A stretch of 64,000 nucleotides of DNA from Halalkalibacter urbisdiaboli (GTDB taxonomy: Bacteria > Bacillota > Bacilli > Bacillales > Bacillaceae_D), in the NCBI RefSeq assembly GCF_002156385.1, contig NZ_MVJM01000002.1:1092814-1156813 (forward strand). The letters run 5' to 3'. The notes beneath the pieces are model-generated. The model saw only the letters and a program-made list of their open reading frames with translations, was not told the DNA's origin and made no database searches. A program made the translations under genes and the position numbers. Positions 1 through 13,479 of this stretch are shown piece by piece. Position 1 is the stretch's first letter, and every line of letters begins with the position of its first letter.

Positions 1-826
<826 letters not shown>

Positions 827-889
827 TTAAATACGTTTATAGGAATCAAGCTAGAAGAGTTCACCGACATGAACCCTTCGTCTATTAGC

Positions 890-1789
<900 letters not shown>

Positions 1790-1801
1790 TTAACTTAACA
1801 A

Positions 1802-3325
<1,524 letters not shown>

Positions 3326-3328
3326 CTA

Positions 3329-3877
3329 CTAACGTGTACCGGCAATGAGCTGACGTTCAAGACGTTCAAGCTGTGCTTTCACACTGCCGTCATAAATGCG
3401 ATCACCAATACGTATTTTCAACCCACCAAGCAGGTCGGAATTTACGATGTTCTTCACTAATAACTTTGCTTTGCCTGCCTTTTTTGCAAAAAGTTCAGCT
3501 AACTGAGCTTTTTCTTCTTCAGAAAGCGGCTGAGCAGAATAAACTGTAGCCTCTGCTACATTTTGTGCTTCATAAGCTAAAGCTTTGAATTTATCAATCA
3601 TTGCTACTAATATGTCAATTCGTTTGCGATCTACAAGTAAAAGTAAAGCATTTAAACTTGTTTCACTAATCGATTGTTGGAAGCTTTCTTGAACAAAGGC
3701 TCTTTTCTTTTCTGTTGTTACTTTTGGATGTCCAAGGAACTGTGAAAAGGCTGGAGTTGTTTGAACAACTTGCTTCACAACTTGAAGTTCTTCATTGACT
3801 TGTTCGAGGATGCCTTTTTCTTGTGCAAGCTGAAAAAGGGCGTCGGCATAACGATTTGCTACTGCTTGGTTGCTCAT
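3329..3877 (-). CDS. atpH: ATP synthase F1 subunit delta
   Basis: This subunit sits on top of the F1 head and ties it to the peripheral stalk formed by subunit b. At 182 residues it has the usual length. It opens with the family signature VANRYADALFQLAQEKG and closes with a C-terminal domain containing DLLGGLKIRIGDRIYDGSV. The start codon overlaps the atpF stop by four bases (ATGA), which suggests translational coupling of the two stalk proteins. Confidence 0.96.
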   Translation of the reverse strand: MSNQAVANRYADALFQLAQEKGILEQVNEELQVVKQVVQTTPAFSQFLGHPKVTTEKKRAFVQESFQQSISETSLNALLLLVDRKRIDILVAMIDKFKALAYEAQNVAEATVYSAQPLSEEEKAQLAELFAKKAGKAKLLVKNIVNSDLLGGLKIRIGDRIYDGSVKAQLERLERQLIAGTR

Positions 3878-4365
3878 AGCTCTTCGCCTACCTCTTTAAG
3901 ATACTCCTGAACGAGCTTTTCTTGCTCACTTGCATCTAATTCTTTTTCAATCACTTTTGTTGCAATAAGGACGGACAAGCTTGCTACCTGCTCACGAAGA
4001 GCTGTAACGGCTTGCTCTTTTTCACGTTGAATTTCGGCAAGTGCTGATTCTTTAATTCTTTCAGCATCAGTTCTCGCTGCTTTCACGATATCTTGACCTT
4101 GTTGCTCACTAAGCTTCTTCGCATTTTGAATAATTTCTTGCGCTTCTTGACGTGCTTTTTCAAGCTCAGCGCGCTGTTGCTCAATGAATGTTTCTGAATC
4201 TTTGCGGTTCTTTTCTGCTGTATCAATTTGTTCATTGATCATTTGCTCACGCTTTTCCATGATGCCCATTAAAGGCTTAAGCGCAAATTTATTTAATACT
4301 GCTAATAAAATAACAAATGCAACTAATTGATAGAGAGCAGAGCCCCATGCAATATGTTCGAACAC
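3874..4365 (-). CDS. atpF: ATP synthase F0 subunit b
   Basis: This is the peripheral stalk, anchored by one N-terminal membrane helix (about residues 8-25) followed by a long charged coiled coil that reaches up to delta. The protein is 163 residues, typical of the family. It starts at a GTG with AAAGGAGTG about 8 bases upstream, and I see no better ATG. A 168-base spacer with a hairpin separates it from atpE, while its 3' end overlaps atpH by four bases. Confidence 0.95.
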   Translation of the reverse strand: MFEHIAWGSALYQLVAFVILLAVLNKFALKPLMGIMEKREQMINEQIDTAEKNRKDSETFIEQQRAELEKARQEAQEIIQNAKKLSEQQGQDIVKAARTDAERIKESALAEIQREKEQAVTALREQVASLSVLIATKVIEKELDASEQEKLVQEYLKEVGEEL

Positions 4366-4464
4366 GTGGATTCACTCCTTTCTTGGATGTGAAGAGAATT
4401 TGTTTTGTATTTCAACTTACGTTCAATTCAAACCAAATCTTGCTAGCTGTAGTCATACATAAGG

Positions 4465-4500
4465 AATGGCGAAGGTTCAAAAATGAACACTGTCGCCATT
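4465..4500 (-). promoter_or_regulatory. Hairpin in the atpE-atpF spacer
   Basis: The arms AATGGCGA (4465-4472) and TCGCCATT (4493-4500) are complementary, and an inner GTTC/GAAC pair lies between them. Together they form a stem in the only long spacer inside the operon. The c subunit is needed in many more copies than b, so a structure here could set their ratio by partial termination, RNA cleavage or stabilising the upstream message. The pairing is seen in the sequence; the role is inferred. Confidence 0.5.
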
Positions 4501-4533
4501 TTATGCATAATAACATGCGGCTTAGAGCGTGTC

Positions 4534-4785
<252 letters not shown>

Positions 4786-4824
4786 TTATGTTAGTGCTCA
4801 ATTAAGAGCGTTGTAACCAATAAA

Positions 4825-5544
<720 letters not shown>

Positions 5545-5946
5545 TCACCTCTTTCTAACAATTTGTAGAAGCATATCTAGAATAATTATGACATATATCA
5601 GGGCAAAGCCTGTAATGACCGAGAACAAATCCACGTTGTCAGGAAATGTTACAGCAAACCATAAACTGATAAGGATTACGCCAATTCGAATGACAAACCC
5701 TAGTCCTGCAACAACGAAGGAAAAAGATGAGCGTCTTCCAATCTTATCGGCCACACTTCCAACTACTTTTGCTTTGCTATAAGTTGTCCAAAGATTAAAG
5801 AAGCCTGCGGAAAGACCGATTAGTAGACCGAGGAAAACAGCCAAATAGGGGGTGAACACATAGCCTAGTATGAACAATGCAGCAAAAAGACTTACTAAAA
5901 TTGAATATTGCTTCATTTTACCTTGAAGTGAAGTCATTTTACCCAT
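5545..5946 (-). CDS. atpI: ATP synthase protein I (AtpI)
   Basis: This is a small membrane protein (133 residues, about four helices) encoded at the head of many atp operons and implicated in c-ring assembly. No catalytic motif is expected. It overlaps the end of atpZ by 8 bases. The first ATG (5946) has AGGAG only 3 to 4 bases upstream. A second ATG three codons later (MTSLQGKM, 5937) puts the same AGGAG 12 bases away, so the exact start is uncertain. The family assignment rests on size, topology and position. Confidence 0.88.
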   Translation of the reverse strand: MGKMTSLQGKMKQYSILVSLFAALFILGYVFTPYLAVFLGLLIGLSAGFFNLWTTYSKAKVVGSVADKIGRRSSFSFVVAGLGFVIRIGVILISLWFAVTFPDNVDLFSVITGFALIYVIIILDMLLQIVRKR

Positions 5947-6163
5947 CGTCTCCTAAGAACGGTTCAATTACCTTATACACTCCATAAGCTCCAACTCCGA
6001 GCCATGTGAATAAAGACACAATAAGAAACAAAGGTTTCACATTAAAAAGATCATCAAGCCACGTTCCAATAAAGACGCCTGCTAGCACACTTCCAACTAT
6101 GTACGAAGAAATAATCGAGACGAGTGCCATTGCACGCCATGGGTTGCGATTTTCTTTTGACAT
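5939..6163 (-). CDS. atpZ: AtpZ-type membrane protein
   Basis: This is a 74-residue protein with two membrane helices and the family feature GxFIGTWLDDLF between them. In alkaliphilic Bacillus the atp operon starts atpZ-atpI, and these proteins have been linked to divalent cation handling and ATP synthase assembly. It is the first gene of the operon here. The ATG at 6163 follows AAGGGAG. A longer alternative frame on the same strand (6054-6269) has no such features and is not a gene. Confidence 0.85.
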   Translation of the reverse strand: MSKENRNPWRAMALVSIISSYIVGSVLAGVFIGTWLDDLFNVKPLFLIVSLFTWLGVGAYGVYKVIEPFLGDDG

Positions 6164-6225
6164 GAATCCGCTCCCTTAATGCAATCTTAATCAAACCGTT
6201 TTCAAATCTTTGTGTAACCCTTAAC

Positions 6226-6269
6226 ATTATATCCTTTGTAATCGTACTATAGCCAATAACTTGTGTCAA
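6226..6269 (-). promoter_or_regulatory. Probable sigma-A promoter of the atp operon
   Basis: On the minus strand TTGACA (6264-6269) is followed after exactly 17 bases by TACGAT (6241-6246). This gives a consensus -35 and a 4/6 -10. A perfect TATAAT (6226-6231) lies a further 10 bases downstream but has no good -35 at the right distance. The remaining part of the gap between atpZ and the protease, 6270-6436, shows nothing I can name. Confidence 0.6.
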
Positions 6270-6436
6270 CGTGTTTCCTATTTAAAAAAAATAGAGATTT
6301 GGCTAAGTGTGACATTGTTCACACTTCTGTCATAAAACCCTAATGCTTTGTCGGAATACTGGTGTTTTTTTGAACATCATGCCAGCATTTTACTTATTTA
6401 TCATTTACCACTTTGTTTATCATTACTCACTGTTTT

Positions 6437-6478
6437 AAAAAAAAGATGGATGCCCCAAAAGATTTCGAGACATCCACC
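6437..6478 (-). terminator. Terminator of the subtilase gene
   Basis: Read on the minus strand, a stem of about 12 pairs with some G.U wobbles (6467-6478 with 6445-6456) encloses a 10-base loop and is followed by eight T. It starts five bases after the protease stop codon. Confidence 0.85.
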
Positions 6479-6483
6479 TATCA

Positions 6484-8778
6484 TTATTCTGCTGCTTCCT
6501 CACCTTGACTGTATGGAGGCAATTCCGCTCCAATTGTAATCCAAGACTCAATTGTATCTTCTTTGCCGTCTTGTTTGGCGAACACGAGCGCCTTATAAAC
6601 GCCATCTTCTAGCTCTATTTTTTCAAATTCCCCGCCAAGCATGCCGCGTCCGACATCGTGCTTAATGTCAAGGAATGTAATAAATTCGAAGGTATCTGGA
6701 TCATATAGCGCAATCCCTACCTCCTCTGCTCCACCCGGCAAATAAAGCTCATAGCGGTAGGAGTCTTCTTTATCACCGTGACCAAAATTAAACGCCATCA
6801 CCCGCGGATAATCTGGCTCCTCAATAAAAAACACGTAAGGAATCGCCACATCCTCTACTCCACCTTCAACGACAATCTGACCATGATGAATCCCCTCAGC
6901 TAATACAGAAGGCATTAAATCAAGCGTTACTTGCACCTCTTTTTTCTCACCTGGTTTCAGCGTCGTCGAAAATGGCACTTTCCACTGTAGACCGTCCGGA
7001 ATATCAAATGGCGGTACGACGTGATATGTTCTTGTCACATCATCATGATTTTCGATCGTAAAGGATATCTCACGTTCTTCCCGCGGATCGTCCTTTGTCC
7101 ATTTCCCAAATGTGACAGCCCCAGGTAAGACTAATGTTTTTGCTGTAACTGCTTTGTCTACTTGCAGCCTTCCAGCCCCTTGTTCATGCGGCATATATAG
7201 CTCGCCGTCTTCAGTTTTTAATTTTATCGCTGTGTTCATTAATGCCGCTTTCACTTGCTCTGGTGTCCAATCAGGATGGGCCTGCTTAACGAGCGCTGCC
7301 GCTCCGGCCACATGGGGTGCTGACATACTCGTACCGTTTAAGCCTAAATAGCCATTTGGTACCGTACTATCGATAGCCACTCCTGGTGCGACAAGATCAG
7401 GCTTTACTTCCCACGTTTGCGTAACTGGCCCTCTTGAGCTGAACGGGGCAATGAAGTCTTCTTCTTCTCTATAAATCGTACGGAGCTGAATATCACTCTT
7501 TTTGTTCGAAGCTTGTTCTAGAATCCATTCACCATCCTCTTTCGCCACACTTACGACCGGCAGCTTGACTCCGCCCTCAACAGCACCGACGAAGGCACCT
7601 GGGAGGTTGTTGTAAATAATTAATGCTTTCGCACCTGAAGCCTCTGCATAACGCGCTTTATCAGTGAATGGGATTCGTCCTCTTTTTACGATAACGATCT
7701 TATCTTTTGCATCAATTTCGGCTAATTCTTCCTTCGTGCCAAAGCCGCCATCGATAATCGGGTAATCGCGTTTTATCGTCCACGGGAGTGTTCCACCTAA
7801 CGGGAAGAGATTGATTTCCTTCTCCTCACCGAATATTGTTAAGTACGGAATTTTTATCGGTGGTGCAGACGCTCCTACTGAGATCGCTTTCGTCGACGTA
7901 CCAGGGGAACCGACCGTCCACATTTTCGGTCCACTGTTCCCATTAGATGTTACTGCGATGACACCTTCTTCTACTGCTTTATCTAATGCTACACTTGTTG
8001 GCCAGTCTGGTCCGTTGACGGTGTTTCCGAGTGATAGGTTGATGACGTCAACACCGTCCTCTACTGCTTTTTCAATGGCCTCAATGACTTGTTCTGTCGT
8101 CCCTTGACCACCTGGTCCGAGGGCACGGTACGCATAGAGTTCTGCTTCTGGCGCAACACCCTTCACTTGCCCATTTGCGGCAATAATCCCTGCTACATGG
8201 GTGCCATGAAGAGTTGGTGGTCCTTCTTTTGGCGTTGTTTCCATCGGGTCATGATCGTAGTCAACAACGTCGTAGCCACCTTTATAATTTCGTTTTAAAT
8301 CCGGATGGCGATAATCTATGCCTGTATCGATTACCGCTACTTTCACTCCTTTTCCAGTTAAGCGTGAGCCATTTTCATCAAACATGCTTCGGACTTCATT
8401 TCCACCTATGAACGGGACACTTCCGTCAATATTCGTTTGATAAAATGCGACCTTATCTACACGTTCGACATGCTCCACTTTTTCTAATTGTTCAAGCTCA
8501 CTTTCTGATAGCTCTATCGAAAATCCGTGATACAAGCGGTTAAATACTTTCCTTATTTTACTTGACGGAATGTGACTTGTTACTTGCGCGGCCACATCCT
8601 CTAGTTTCGCTTTTTGTTCTGCTGAAACGATGACTATCGTTTTTTCATCCTTGGATGCTTGTTGCTGCGCTACGACAGGGTAATCTGGAAAGACTGCCGC
8701 TTTCCCCTGTGCCGCAGGTAAGCATATTGTTAAAAGCATGATAAACAGGAAGAACCACTTAGTCTTTTTCAACCTCAT
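6484..8778 (-). CDS. Secreted subtilisin-like serine protease with PA domain (Vpr-like)
   Basis: This is a probable extracellular S8 protease of 764 residues. A signal peptide (about 1-28: basic start, then a hydrophobic stretch FFLFIMLLTICLP) is followed by an I9-type propeptide (about 45-115). The catalytic residues are D151 (VAVIDTGID), H191 (HGTHVAG) and S484 (GTSMSAPHVAG), with the oxyanion asparagine near 281. A PA insert (about 340-430) interrupts the catalytic domain, as in B. subtilis Vpr. The C-terminal 230 residues are beta-rich. GGGGGAG lies directly before the ATG at 8778, which is too close; the TTG two codons on (8772) is better spaced and may be the true start. It is a single-gene unit with its own terminator. 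Confidence 0.92.
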   Translation of the reverse strand: MRLKKTKWFFLFIMLLTICLPAAQGKAAVFPDYPVVAQQQASKDEKTIVIVSAEQKAKLEDVAAQVTSHIPSSKIRKVFNRLYHGFSIELSESELEQLEKVEHVERVDKVAFYQTNIDGSVPFIGGNEVRSMFDENGSRLTGKGVKVAVIDTGIDYRHPDLKRNYKGGYDVVDYDHDPMETTPKEGPPTLHGTHVAGIIAANGQVKGVAPEAELYAYRALGPGGQGTTEQVIEAIEKAVEDGVDVINLSLGNTVNGPDWPTSVALDKAVEEGVIAVTSNGNSGPKMWTVGSPGTSTKAISVGASAPPIKIPYLTIFGEEKEINLFPLGGTLPWTIKRDYPIIDGGFGTKEELAEIDAKDKIVIVKRGRIPFTDKARYAEASGAKALIIYNNLPGAFVGAVEGGVKLPVVSVAKEDGEWILEQASNKKSDIQLRTIYREEEDFIAPFSSRGPVTQTWEVKPDLVAPGVAIDSTVPNGYLGLNGTSMSAPHVAGAAALVKQAHPDWTPEQVKAALMNTAIKLKTEDGELYMPHEQGAGRLQVDKAVTAKTLVLPGAVTFGKWTKDDPREEREISFTIENHDDVTRTYHVVPPFDIPDGLQWKVPFSTTLKPGEKKEVQVTLDLMPSVLAEGIHHGQIVVEGGVEDVAIPYVFFIEEPDYPRVMAFNFGHGDKEDSYRYELYLPGGAEEVGIALYDPDTFEFITFLDIKHDVGRGMLGGEFEKIELEDGVYKALVFAKQDGKEDTIESWITIGAELPPYSQGEEAAE

Positions 8779-8910
8779 CTCCCCCGATCACATTTGTGTT
8801 AATGAGTAGTATGGGACAGATTAAGGATTTTCATGTATTGGAGTGTTTTAGATAAGGTTTAAATAGGTACTGCTCTAGGTTAGCGGGTGGGTTAGCGGCG
8901 TTTTCGGGCG

Positions 8911-8988
8911 GGTTATCATCATTTTTTGGGAAGTTATCATCATTTTTGTGGGAATTATCATCATTTTTGCGAATTTATCAGCAAATCG
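8911..8988 (-). repeat. Short-period TGATAA repeat, 3' side of the NERD gene
   Basis: Four units lie at a 20-21 bp period. TTATCATC starts at 8913, 8934 and 8955, and TTATCAGC at 8975. On the minus strand the order is one GCTGATAA unit, then three GATGATAA units, each preceded by an A run and followed by a variable 5-7 bp linker. The stop codon of the NERD gene (8978) is provided by the first unit. The same layout recurs upstream of the gene at 10033-10120. Confidence 0.85.
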
Positions 8989-9937
8989 TATAAATCCGCG
9001 CCCTTCCTGCCCCAGTCGAGGGCAGTCCCATCGCTTGGAGTAATCGTTTTGCAACATGCGGGTCGGTGAGCAACCAAAAGTCTCTTGCCTCTTTATTCGT
9101 AATTTCGCGTTTGATAAGGAGAGAGTAGTCATAAATTGCAGGAATATGGGCGAATTTATGCTTGTCTTTACAGGATGGACAATACCAGGTTGCAAGCTTT
9201 CGACGTAAAGGTAGAGTGTCGCAGCTAGGACAGAATATTCCTTTTTTCAGCTGTTCAGGAGTCATCTGAAACTGACTTAAGATCGCAGGGTTTTCAGGGG
9301 TATGACTCTTCTTAAGCTGACGCGAGAGTTTCAAAAATTGTTTTGGTGATAATGCTTCATTCCTATACTCTGTTTCAAGCTGGGCGATTTTAAACGGGAG
9401 GAATTCTTTGCGGATTAATGTTTTTGATATGCTTTGATTCGTTTCTGCTGTGCGAATGACAGAATTGCTGTTACTAATCACGATTAATGCCTCAATCGGA
9501 ACACGAGGAATTTTTTGCTTTGTTAGCCATGTTTTTAATTGTTCTTTCTGTCTTTGGATTTGTAGAAATGGATCAGGAAAGCCTTCCTCCTGTTCATCCT
9601 TAGTACGAATTAGTTGATGAAAGACCGGGTCGAAAAATAGCGTACCCATCATATTCTTCACTTCTAAAATTAGGATAAGGGATGGAGATAACAGGAGCGT
9701 GTCCATTTGAAAAAAGCTGTTTTTGTGAGGGAGTCGAACATTGTGGAGAATGGCATACTTTTTCTCGGGGAGAAGGTCGAGATAGTAGTCTAACGATTGC
9801 TCTCCTTTATAGCCTGCGATACTTCTTGCTAACTGCTCATTTATTTGCTGATATTTCGGATGCGCGTGCGGCGTCCTGCGTATTAATGCTTCTAGTTTTT
9901 GTAATCGGATTGGCTTTTCACGTTCTTTGACAATCAA
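8978..9937 (-). CDS. NERD-domain protein with C-terminal zinc ribbon
   Basis: The protein has 319 residues. The nuclease-related domain (about 40-165) includes the conserved segment MDTLLLSPSLILILEVKN, where the D and the ExK resemble a PD-(D/E)xK-type core. Near the C terminus two CPSC pairs (about residues 234 and 252) form a zinc-ribbon-like knuckle. NERD proteins are widespread in Bacillus and their function is largely inferred; DNA processing is the usual suggestion. The start is a TTG with AGGAAGTGG upstream. The gene is isolated and flanked on both sides by the same type of repeat in the same orientation. The TGA stop and the TAA behind it come from the repeat. Confidence 0.8.
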   Translation of the reverse strand: MIVKEREKPIRLQKLEALIRRTPHAHPKYQQINEQLARSIAGYKGEQSLDYYLDLLPEKKYAILHNVRLPHKNSFFQMDTLLLSPSLILILEVKNMMGTLFFDPVFHQLIRTKDEQEEGFPDPFLQIQRQKEQLKTWLTKQKIPRVPIEALIVISNSNSVIRTAETNQSISKTLIRKEFLPFKIAQLETEYRNEALSPKQFLKLSRQLKKSHTPENPAILSQFQMTPEQLKKGIFCPSCDTLPLRRKLATWYCPSCKDKHKFAHIPAIYDYSLLIKREITNKEARDFWLLTDPHVAKRLLQAMGLPSTGAGRARIYTIC

Positions 9938-10032
9938 TAGACCACTTCCTTTTCTATAAAACTTCTTTAAAATTGTTCGGCTTACTTCTCCTTAATTCCT
10001 CTTTCGGCATGAATTTTTTAGGAAAAACCTTT

Positions 10033-10120
10033 TTTCATCATTTTCGGAGTTTTATCATCACATCTATGAGATTTATCATCATTTTTAAAAATATATCATC
10101 ATTTTTCTGATTTTATCAGC
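10033..10120 (-). repeat. Short-period TGATAA repeat, 5' side of the NERD gene
   Basis: Five units lie at about 20 bp spacing, starting near 10033, 10052, 10073, 10093 and 10113. The core is TTATCATC in most, a weaker TTCATCATTTT in the first, and TTATCAGC in the last. On the minus strand the series again begins with GCTGATAA and continues with GATGATAA units, so it is a direct repeat of the 8911-8988 tract. Any NERD promoter would have to lie within or next to it (9938-10032). Confidence 0.85.
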
Positions 10121-10127
10121 AAAAACA

Positions 10128-10157
10128 AATCCCCCCTCCAAAAAATGAGGGGGGATT
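10128..10157 (-). terminator. Terminator of the UDP-GlcNAc epimerase gene
   Basis: AATCCCCCCTC (10128-10138) and GAGGGGGGATT (10147-10157) form a perfect 11-bp stem. On the minus strand it is followed by TGTTTTTG. It lies just after the stop at 10166. Confidence 0.88.
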
Positions 10158-10165
10158 ATCACCAT

Positions 10166-11311
10166 TTACGGACGGAATGATTCCGGCCGGAGCTCGGTTT
10201 GTTTGAAATAATATTTCAACGCTGCGACGATTCGTGCAGAGGCTTCGCCGTCACCGTATGGATTGGAGGCTTTGGCCATGTTGTCATAAGCAGCTTTGTC
10301 AGTTAATAATTCATTTGCTAAGTTAAAGATCACATCTTCATCCGTTCCTGCTAGCTTCAGCGTTCCAGCCTTAATTCCTTCTGGGCGCTCAGTTGTGTCA
10401 CGTAATACTAACACTGGTGTACCAAGGGAAGGTGCTTCCTCTTGAACACCACCGGAATCGGTTAAAATAAGTTCGGACCGTGCCGCAAAGTTATGGAAAT
10501 CCAAGACTCCGAGTGGCTCGATTAAATGAACACGGTCATGACCTTTTAGCACTTCTTGGGCGATTTCACGGACTGCTGGATTTAAGTGAACGGGGTAAAC
10601 GACATGGGCATCCTGATGCTCATCGATTAATCGACGAACCGCACGGAAGATGTGACGCATTGGTTCACCAAGGTTTTCACGTCGATGAGCAGTTAATAAA
10701 ATTAGACGTCCGTTACCAATTTGATTAAGCATCTCATGCTGATAATCGTCGCGTACCGTTGTTTTCAACGCATCAATCGCTGTATTTCCGGTAATAAAAA
10801 TCGACTCTTCGTTTTTGTTCTCTGCCTTTAAATGCTCCAACGCTTGTTCTGTAGGCGCAAAGTGCAGGTCGGCTAGTACCCCTGTTAGCTGGCGATTGGC
10901 TTCTTCAGGAAACGGAGAGTATTTATTGAAGGTACGCAAACCCGCCTCAACATGGCCAATCGCAACTTGATTGTAATAAGCAGCTAAGCTTGCAACGAAA
11001 CTCGTCGTTGTGTCACCATGGACAAGCACGATATCAGGCTTAAGCTCTTTAATAATCTTATCCAAACCTAACAAAGCGTTTGTTGTCACATCCGCTAACG
11101 TTTGTCTTTCCTTCATAATGTTCAAATCAAAATCAGGTTTTATGTCAAATAACTGTAGGACTTGGTCAAGCATTTCACGATGCTGCCCTGTTACAGCAAC
11201 AAATGAGTCAATCGAATCCTGATGTTTTTTTAATTCTAAAACAAGCGGTGACATTTTAATAGCTTCAGGCCTTGTCCCAAAAACGGTTAGTACTGTAAAT
11301 TTTGAACTCAT
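10166..11311 (-). CDS. mnaA: UDP-N-acetylglucosamine 2-epimerase (non-hydrolysing)
   Basis: This enzyme interconverts UDP-GlcNAc and UDP-ManNAc, the precursor for wall teichoic acid linkage units and other surface glycans. The N-terminal nucleotide-binding fold starts TVLTVFGTRPEAIKMSPL. Further signatures are VLVHGDTTTS, VGHVEAGLRTF, LLTAHRRENLG and LTDSGGVQEEAPSLG. The second ATG (11311, MSSKFTV) gives the family-like N terminus, with AAAGGA 11 bases upstream. An in-frame ATG three codons earlier (11320) is too close to that ribosome site. The product is 381 residues. It follows upp on the same strand, so the two may be cotranscribed. Confidence 0.95.
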   Translation of the reverse strand: MSSKFTVLTVFGTRPEAIKMSPLVLELKKHQDSIDSFVAVTGQHREMLDQVLQLFDIKPDFDLNIMKERQTLADVTTNALLGLDKIIKELKPDIVLVHGDTTTSFVASLAAYYNQVAIGHVEAGLRTFNKYSPFPEEANRQLTGVLADLHFAPTEQALEHLKAENKNEESIFITGNTAIDALKTTVRDDYQHEMLNQIGNGRLILLTAHRRENLGEPMRHIFRAVRRLIDEHQDAHVVYPVHLNPAVREIAQEVLKGHDRVHLIEPLGVLDFHNFAARSELILTDSGGVQEEAPSLGTPVLVLRDTTERPEGIKAGTLKLAGTDEDVIFNLANELLTDKAAYDNMAKASNPYGDGEASARIVAALKYYFKQTELRPESFRP

Positions 11312-11338
11312 CCGAATCATTATCCTTTCTAGAAGACA

Positions 11339-11968
11339 TTATTTTGTTCCGAACAACCTGTCGCCAGCGTCACCTAAGCCTGGTACGATATAGCCTTTTT
11401 CATTAAGCTTCTCATCAAGTGCCGCTAGGAAAATATCGACATCTGGGTGTGTTTTTTGAATCGCAGCAACGCCTTCTGGTGCAGCAACAAGACACATGAG
11501 CTTGATCGAGTTTGCGCCACGCTTTTTCAAACTGTTGATTGCTTCTACGGCTGAACCGCCTGTTGCCAGCATCGGGTCGATGACGATAAATTCACGCTCA
11601 TTCACATCTGTCGGAAGCTTTACATAATACTCAACAGGCTCAAGCGTCTCCGGGTCACGGTATAGACCAACATGTCCTACCTTAGCAGCTGGAATCATAC
11701 GAAGGATTCCGTCAACCATTCCTAGGCCTGCGCGGAGAATTGGAACAAGGCCAAGCTTCTTTCCAGCAATAATTTTTGACTGAGCTTGAGCGACTGGGGT
11801 TTCAACGGTTACATCACGAACTGGTAAATCACGTGTAATTTCAAAGGCCATTAAGCCTGCAACTTCATCAACAAGCTCTCTAAATTCTTTCGTTCCTGTT
11901 TCTTTATCACGTATGTACGTTAGCTTATGCTGAATGAGTGGGTGATCAAAAACAAATACTTTGCTCAT
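11339..11968 (-). CDS. upp: Uracil phosphoribosyltransferase
   Basis: This salvages uracil with PRPP to give UMP in the cytoplasm. The protein is 209 residues, starting [20 protein letters not shown]. The PRPP-binding motif [12 protein letters not shown] and the uracil-binding C-terminal [13 protein letters not shown] are both present. The frame extends further upstream, but ATG 11968 has AAAGGAGT and the family N terminus. It lies downstream of glyA, as in B. subtilis. Confidence 0.97.
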   Translation of the reverse strand: MSKVFVFDHPLIQHKLTYIRDKETGTKEFRELVDEVAGLMAFEITRDLPVRDVTVETPVAQAQSKIIAGKKLGLVPILRAGLGMVDGILRMIPAAKVGHVGLYRDPETLEPVEYYVKLPTDVNEREFIVIDPMLATGGSAVEAINSLKKRGANSIKLMCLVAAPEGVAAIQKTHPDVDIFLAALDEKLNEKGYIVPGLGDAGDRLFGTK

Positions 11969-12073
11969 TATTAACTCCTTTTCATCTCTGACCATAATCA
12001 GGATGTCGAATTTCTGTCCTTTGAAATTTTACAGAAAAAGCGCTGAGCAATCAAGCCTGTCTTTCACAATATG

Positions 12074-12107
12074 AAAAAAAGCTGGACGCAGACGGCCCAG
12101 CTTTTTC
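12074..12107 (-). terminator. Terminator of glyA
   Basis: AAAAAGCTGG and CCAGCTTTTT pair around a 10-base loop. On the minus strand a T run follows. It begins a few bases after the glyA stop codon. Confidence 0.88.
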
Positions 12108-12111
12108 ACTA

Positions 12112-13362
12112 TTACTTATATTCTAGGTTAGGATACATTGGGAACTTCGCTGTTAATGCGTCAACACGCTTGCGAGCTTCCTCTTGCTTTTCTTCGTTAT
12201 CGACATGCTTTAATGTTAATGCAATAATGGCACCTAGCTCATCCATTGCTTCCTCATCTAAACCACGTGACGTAACAGCAGCTGTACCGATACGGATTCC
12301 GCTTGTAACAAATGGCTTTTCAGGGTCGAATGGGATCGTGTTTTTGTTCGTTGTAATTCCTACTTCATCAAGAGCGTGCTCAGCTACTTTACCTGTAAGG
12401 CCAAGAGAACGCAGGTCAAGAAGAAGAAGGTGATTATCCGTTCCGCCAGATACGAGGTTAATGCCTTCGCTCGTTAATTTTTCACCGAGACGCTTTGCAT
12501 TTTTAATAATGTTTCCAGCATATGTTTTGAACTCATCTGTTAACACTTCGCCGAACGCAACAGCCTTAGCTGCGATTACGTGCATTAAAGGACCACCTTG
12601 AATTCCAGGGAAAATCGACTTGTCGATTGCTTTGGCGAATTCTTCTTGGCAAAGAATCATTCCTCCACGAGGTCCGCGTAATGTTTTATGTGTTGTTGTT
12701 GTTACAAAGTGACAGTGAGGAACTGGATTTTCGTGTAGGCCCGCTGCAACAAGGCCAGCGATATGTGCCATATCAACCATCATGTATGCGCCCACTTCAT
12801 CAGCGATTTCACGGAATTTCTTGAAATCAATAGCACGCGGGTATGCACTCGCACCAGCAACGATTAGTTTCGGCTTATGCTCTTGTGCTAATTCGCGAAC
12901 GACATCATAGTCGATTTGTTGTGTTTCTTTATCAACACCGTACTCGATAAAATTGTATTGAACACCACTGAAGTTAACCGGGCTACCGTGTGTTAAGTGT
13001 CCACCGTGAGATAGGTTCATTCCTAAAACCGTATCACCTGGCTCTAAAATCGTGAAGTAGACAGCCATGTTTGCTTGTGCACCTGAGTGAGGTTGTACGT
13101 TCACATGCTCAGCACCGAAAATTTCCTTTGCACGATCACGAGCGATATCTTCTGCGATGTCAACATACTCACAGCCACCATAGTAACGACGTCCAGGATA
13201 GCCTTCTGCATATTTGTTTGTTAATACAGAGCCTTGTACTTCCATAACAGCTTCACTTACAAAGTTCTCTGATGCAATAAGCTCAATCTTGTCACGTTGA
13301 CGGCCAAGCTCTTGCTGAAGTGCAGCAAATACTTGCGGATCTTGTCTCTTTACATTCTCCAT
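12112..13362 (-). CDS. glyA: Serine hydroxymethyltransferase
   Basis: This is a PLP enzyme that transfers the serine hydroxymethyl group to tetrahydrofolate, giving glycine and methylene-THF for purine and thymidylate synthesis. The product is 416 residues. The PLP lysine is in [15 protein letters not shown]. The substrate region [20 protein letters not shown] is intact. The open frame runs further upstream, but ATG 13362 ([12 protein letters not shown]) has AAAGGGGT at 6 bases and fits the family. Confidence 0.97.
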   Translation of the reverse strand: MENVKRQDPQVFAALQQELGRQRDKIELIASENFVSEAVMEVQGSVLTNKYAEGYPGRRYYGGCEYVDIAEDIARDRAKEIFGAEHVNVQPHSGAQANMAVYFTILEPGDTVLGMNLSHGGHLTHGSPVNFSGVQYNFIEYGVDKETQQIDYDVVRELAQEHKPKLIVAGASAYPRAIDFKKFREIADEVGAYMMVDMAHIAGLVAAGLHENPVPHCHFVTTTTHKTLRGPRGGMILCQEEFAKAIDKSIFPGIQGGPLMHVIAAKAVAFGEVLTDEFKTYAGNIIKNAKRLGEKLTSEGINLVSGGTDNHLLLLDLRSLGLTGKVAEHALDEVGITTNKNTIPFDPEKPFVTSGIRIGTAAVTSRGLDEEAMDELGAIIALTLKHVDNEEKQEEARKRVDALTAKFPMYPNLEYK

Positions 13363-13479
13363 TCTCTTACCCCTTTCACTTACACCATTCGGATTCTCTA
13401 ACATTTTTCTATCATTTCAATCATATAGTACCACAAGATCAAATGAATTTCCGTATTATTTCATCATTTTTATAAAAAA

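Noticed and set aside
8875..9195. 106-codon frame opposite in phase to the NERD gene with KMMI repeats.
   Set aside because: It overlaps the NERD coding region in another frame and owes its length to the TGATGATAA repeats read as ATGATGATA.
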